DNA from: JBPYCR01 sp051846915 | Lineage (GTDB): Bacteria; Bacillota; Bacilli; Bacillales; Amphibacillaceae | Direction of reading: 5' to 3' | DNA: 64,000 nucleotides | NCBI RefSeq assembly: GCF_051846915.1 | Contig: NZ_JBPYCR010000016.1 | Span: 1 to 64,000, forward strand | Part shown: positions 61,090 through 64,000 of the stretch, piece after piece | How the letters are laid out: every line of letters begins with the position of its first letter | How positions within the stretch are numbered: the stretch's first letter is position 1 | The notes under the pieces: model-generated | Told to the model about the DNA's origin: nothing | Database searches by the model: none | What the model saw: the letters and a program-made list of their open reading frames with translations, nothing else | Made by a program: the position numbers and the translations under genes

Positions 61090-61929
61090 ATGGAGAAAAA
61101 ATTAATCGAGTTTAGAAATGTATCGTTTCGATACGGAGAAGAAGGGCCTTGGGCTTTAAGAAATTGCTCTTTTACGATTTATGAAAACGAGTGGGTAGCT
61201 ATTATCGGGCATAATGGATCCGGTAAATCCACGATCGCTAAGTTAATGAATGGATTATTATTCCCGCAAGAAGGGGAAATAATTATAAATGGTCAAACGC
61301 TAAATAAGGACACGATATGGGATGTTCGCAAGGAAGTCGGCATGGTTTTTCAAAACCCGGACAACCAGTTTGTCGGCGCTACCGTGCAGGATGATGTGGC
61401 ATTTGGGATGGAAAATCGCGGATTCCCACGAGAAGACATGGTGAAGCGGATTGATGATTCATTGGCAGCTGTTGCGATGGAGGAGTATCGTTTAACCGAA
61501 CCGCACCGCTTATCCGGCGGACAGAAGCAACGTGTTGCAATTGCCGGTGTGTTGGCTGTATCTCCACAAGTGCTTATACTAGATGAAGCAACGGCTATGC
61601 TAGATCCACAGGGAAGAATGGAAATTATGAAAACCGTGACAGATGTTCGTAGAGAGCATGCGTTATCGTTAATCACGATTACACATGATTTGCATGAAGT
61701 TGTTCAGGCAGAACGTATCATTGTGTTAAATAAAGGCGAAATATGGGACGAAGGTACACCAAGAGCCATATTCCCGAAAAAAGAAGCGTTAATGAAAATG
61801 GGGCTTGACGTGCCATTTGTCGCTATTCTGGCAGATGAATTAAAACAAGCTGGAGTAACAATTACAAATGAGCCGTTAAATCATGAGGAATTGTTGGAGG
61901 ACTTATGGATATCACATTCAAAGATGTAG
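61090..61929 (+). CDS. ecfA1: ECF transporter ATPase A1
   Basis: The 279-residue ABC ATPase of the energy-coupling-factor module has Walker A GHNGSGKST at about residues 39-47, signature LSGGQKQRVAIAGVLA, and Walker B VLILDEATAMLDP. With EcfA2 and EcfT it powers several S-components for vitamins and metals. ATG follows GGGGAGG. It overlaps ecfA2 by 25 bases. Confidence 0.96.
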   Translation: MEKKLIEFRNVSFRYGEEGPWALRNCSFTIYENEWVAIIGHNGSGKSTIAKLMNGLLFPQEGEIIINGQTLNKDTIWDVRKEVGMVFQNPDNQFVGATVQDDVAFGMENRGFPREDMVKRIDDSLAAVAMEEYRLTEPHRLSGGQKQRVAIAGVLAVSPQVLILDEATAMLDPQGRMEIMKTVTDVRREHALSLITITHDLHEVVQAERIIVLNKGEIWDEGTPRAIFPKKEALMKMGLDVPFVAILADELKQAGVTITNEPLNHEELLEDLWISHSKM

Positions 61930-62774
61930 GTTATACGTACCAACCGAATACGCCTTTTGAACATAAAGCGCTGGAGAATTTATCCTTCCACATTCCTTCA
62001 GGCTCATTTGTTGCGGTCATCGGCCATACCGGCTCCGGTAAGTCAACAATGATTCAGCACCTTAACGGGTTGGTCATTCCGACGAAGGGTGAAGTAACCA
62101 TTGGCGGTTACCACCTAACAAATACAAAGAAACTAAAAAATATTAAAGAACTGCGCAGTCAAGTCGGTGTTGTCTTTCAATATCCTGAACATCAACTGTT
62201 TGAAGAAACGATAGAGAAAGATATTGCATTTGGCCCGGCGAACTTTGGTACTTCGACAAATGAAATCGACAAACGCATAAAGGAAATTATTCCACAAGTC
62301 GGTATCGCCGAAGAACTTCTGCAGCGTTCTCCCTTTGAACTGAGTGGAGGACAGATGCGACGGGTAGCAATTGCCGGTGTGCTAGCGATGAAGCCAAAGG
62401 TACTTGTGCTGGATGAGCCTACTGCCGGACTCGATCCACGTGGACAGACGGAAATCATGGATATGTTTTATCAGTTGCATAAGGAACAGGAATTAACGAC
62501 CATGCTCGTCACACATAGTATGGAAGATGCGGTAAAATATGCCGACCATGTCATTATTTTAAACAAAGGCACGAAATATATGGAAGGAAAGCCCGAAGAA
62601 ATCTTCGTACAGCAGGAAGCATTAAATCAGGTACAACTGGATGTCCCTGAAGTCGTGCATTTCTTGTCCAAGTTTGAACAGAAATTTCATACGAAAATCC
62701 CTTTTACCGGGCAATCGATCAAAGAAATCGCCGAATCGATTCAGCATACGTTAAAAGGAGCTGAGTCAACATGA
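61905..62774 (+). CDS. ecfA2: ECF transporter ATPase A2
   Basis: The 289-residue partner ATPase has Walker A GHTGSGKST, signature LSGGQMRRVAIAGVLA and Walker B VLVLDEPTAGLDP. It starts inside ecfA1 and overlaps ecfT by four bases, so the three subunits are translationally coupled. Confidence 0.96.
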   Translation: MDITFKDVGYTYQPNTPFEHKALENLSFHIPSGSFVAVIGHTGSGKSTMIQHLNGLVIPTKGEVTIGGYHLTNTKKLKNIKELRSQVGVVFQYPEHQLFEETIEKDIAFGPANFGTSTNEIDKRIKEIIPQVGIAEELLQRSPFELSGGQMRRVAIAGVLAMKPKVLVLDEPTAGLDPRGQTEIMDMFYQLHKEQELTTMLVTHSMEDAVKYADHVIILNKGTKYMEGKPEEIFVQQEALNQVQLDVPEVVHFLSKFEQKFHTKIPFTGQSIKEIAESIQHTLKGAEST

Positions 62775-63571
62775 GTAATTCTATCGTTATCGGGCAATAT
62801 GTGCCTGGTGAATCTATCGTTCATCGACTTGATCCAAGAACTAAGATTATTATTATCTTTTTCTTTGTGTTATTCGTCTTTTTTGCAAATACGTTTATCA
62901 GTTACAGCATTTTAGCAGCCTTTGTTTTAATAAGTATTTTGATCACCCGTATACAGTTGCGTTTTATTATTAAAGGGTTAACCCCAGTTTGGTTTATTAT
63001 TATTTTTACATTTATATTGCATTTAATTGTAACAAAAGAAGGAAATGTCGTTTATGAAATAGGCGTCTTTGAAATCTATTCCGGTGGTATTATCCAGGGG
63101 ATTGCCATTTCTATGCGTTTTTTCTTGCTCATTTTAATGACGTCTTTACTTACGTTAACGACGACACCAATTGAAATTACTGATGCAATTGAATATTTGC
63201 TTCATCCGCTGAAAAAGGTGAAGTTTCCTGTCCATGAGCTTGCGTTAATGATGTCGATCTCCTTGCGCTTTATTCCAACATTAATGCAGGAGACGGAAAA
63301 AATATCAAAAGCACAAGCATCCCGCGGCGTCGATTTTAAAACCGGGCCGATTAAAGAGCGCGCCAAAGCAGTTGTCCCCTTGCTCGTCCCGCTGTTTGTC
63401 AGTGCTTTTAAACGAGCCGAGGAGTTGGCGATGGCCATGGAATCACGAGGGTATCAAGGCGGTGAAGGGCGAACGAAATTACGCGCACTGCAAATGGAAA
63501 AAAGAGATATTATTATTTACATCATTTTTATCCTAGTTAGTGCAGGATTGTTTTATACTAGAAGTTATTAA
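62771..63571 (+). CDS. ecfT: ECF transporter membrane component EcfT
   Basis: The 266-residue integral membrane scaffold has several hydrophobic helices (two clusters, residues about 27-75 and 95-125, plus one at the C-terminus). Two coupling-helix motifs of the Ala/Ser-Arg-Gly type contact the ATPases: ASRGVDF and ESRGYQGG. S-components are not encoded here; as in other group II ECF systems they are expected elsewhere. Confidence 0.95.
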   Translation: MSNSIVIGQYVPGESIVHRLDPRTKIIIIFFFVLFVFFANTFISYSILAAFVLISILITRIQLRFIIKGLTPVWFIIIFTFILHLIVTKEGNVVYEIGVFEIYSGGIIQGIAISMRFFLLILMTSLLTLTTTPIEITDAIEYLLHPLKKVKFPVHELALMMSISLRFIPTLMQETEKISKAQASRGVDFKTGPIKERAKAVVPLLVPLFVSAFKRAEELAMAMESRGYQGGEGRTKLRALQMEKRDIIIYIIFILVSAGLFYTRSY

Positions 63572-63600
63572 AATACGGACGAAAAGTTGTAGAAGTGTGT

Positions 63601-63801
63601 GTTCAAAAAGAGCCGAATTAGAAGCAAGAAGGTCGAAGCGGCGCAGTTTCGAGCATAAGGAAACTTCCCTGAGTCCGCATCGCACGCAGGAAAAGTCTTC
63701 TTCTTTTCCAAGGAGCGGAATGTATGTATATAGATACATGAGCGGCGGAGAAACAAGCCAACGAAGAGATTCGCTGCTAATAATTTGGTGACTTTTTGAA
63801 C
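63601..63801 (+). repeat. Repeat family C, long element with terminal inverted repeats
   Basis: Perfect 10-base inverted ends GTTCAAAAAG (63601-63610) and CTTTTTGAAC (63792-63801) bound a 201-base element with no gene. The next inner bases also pair (GCCGAATTA with TAATTTGG), and the interior holds TATGTATA-TAGATACAT. Size and ends resemble a MITE-like non-autonomous element. It separates ecfT from truA, which are close together in B. subtilis. Confidence 0.75.
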
Positions 63802-63876
63802 AACCTCTAGAAGCGACTTTTCCAGGTCTTTAAGTAATCTCTATTTAGGATAGTGGTATTGAAAAGGATGAGCGAC

Positions 63877-64000
63877 GTGGAAAAGCTGAAATGTGTAATA
63901 AGTTATGATGGGACGAACTTTTCAGGCTTTCAAATCCAACCGGGAAAGCGAACCATTCAGGGGAAAATCGAACAAGCATTGGCAAAAATCCATAAAGGGG
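63877..64000 (+). CDS. truA: tRNA pseudouridine(38-40) synthase TruA (5' part)
   Basis: The window ends 41 codons into this gene. The visible part, LKCVISYDGTNFSGFQIQP, is the TruA N-terminus, followed by KRTIQGKIEQAL. GTG is chosen because AAAAGG lies nine bases upstream and it matches the family start; an ATG three codons earlier overlaps that site. Its position after ecfT is standard for Bacillaceae. The catalytic aspartate region lies beyond the window. Confidence 0.92.
   Translation, partial: MEKLKCVISYDGTNFSGFQIQPGKRTIQGKIEQALAKIHKG

Noticed and set aside
63540..63791. An 83-codon open frame between ecfT and truA
   Set aside because: It lies almost wholly in the inverted-repeat element at 63601-63801 and overlaps the end of ecfT; the translation is low-complexity and basic, as expected of a hairpin element.

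Overview
The window is about 64 kb of chromosome from a low-GC Gram-positive bacterium of the Bacillaceae, probably one of the halophilic or halotolerant genera near Oceanobacillus, Virgibacillus or Lentibacillus. The family call rests on gene order and protein resemblance to Bacillus subtilis (ctsR-mcsA-mcsB-clpC-radA, gltX-cysE-cysS, the sigH-secE-nusG-rpl-rpoBC cluster, and the str, S10, spc and alpha ribosomal operons). The genus is an inference and cannot be fixed without a search. All credible genes lie on the + strand.

Layout. 1-490: end of an rRNA operon (23S tail, 5S, terminator). 650-5332: class III heat-shock operon under a CtsR operator. 5589-8441: radA and yacL. 8864-14821: gltX, then a cysteine T-box, cysE, cysS, mrnC, rlmB and rae1. 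14894-20933: sigH, rpmG, secE, nusG, rplK, rplA, rplJ, rplL and an RsmC-like methyltransferase, with L1-type and L10-type leaders. 21630-34381: rpoB, rpoC, the L7Ae-like gene, rpsL, rpsG, fusA and tuf. 34697-44952: a catabolic gene set that splits tuf from rpsJ. 45344-60707: S10, spc and alpha operons from rpsJ to rplQ, including secY, adk, infA and rpoA. 61090-64000: the ECF vitamin-transporter module and the start of truA.

The most unusual region is the accessory set at 34.7-44.9 kb. It encodes a DUF3870 protein, both subunits of a 3-oxoacid-type CoA-transferase, a thiolase, a class III PLP aminotransferase, a complete tripartite tricarboxylate transporter (binding lipoprotein, small and large membrane subunits), an MlrC-type M81 metallohydrolase and a creatininase-family amidohydrolase. 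Together these could import an amide, lactam or peptide-like compound, hydrolyse it to an amino acid (most simply a beta-amino acid), transaminate that to a 3-oxoacid, activate it with CoA and cleave it to acetyl-CoA. No single known pathway that I recognise has this exact set, so the substrate is open. A two-hairpin leader with a strong terminator lies inside the set and may control it.

Other departures from the standard Bacillus arrangement are the absence of disA between radA and yacL, of ispD and ispF between yacL and gltX, and of map between adk and the KOW-protein gene. Several intergenic spaces are swollen by at least three families of hairpin-forming repeats (called A, B and C here). 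Several core genes use TTG starts, including radA, rpmG, rpoB, rpoC and adk.
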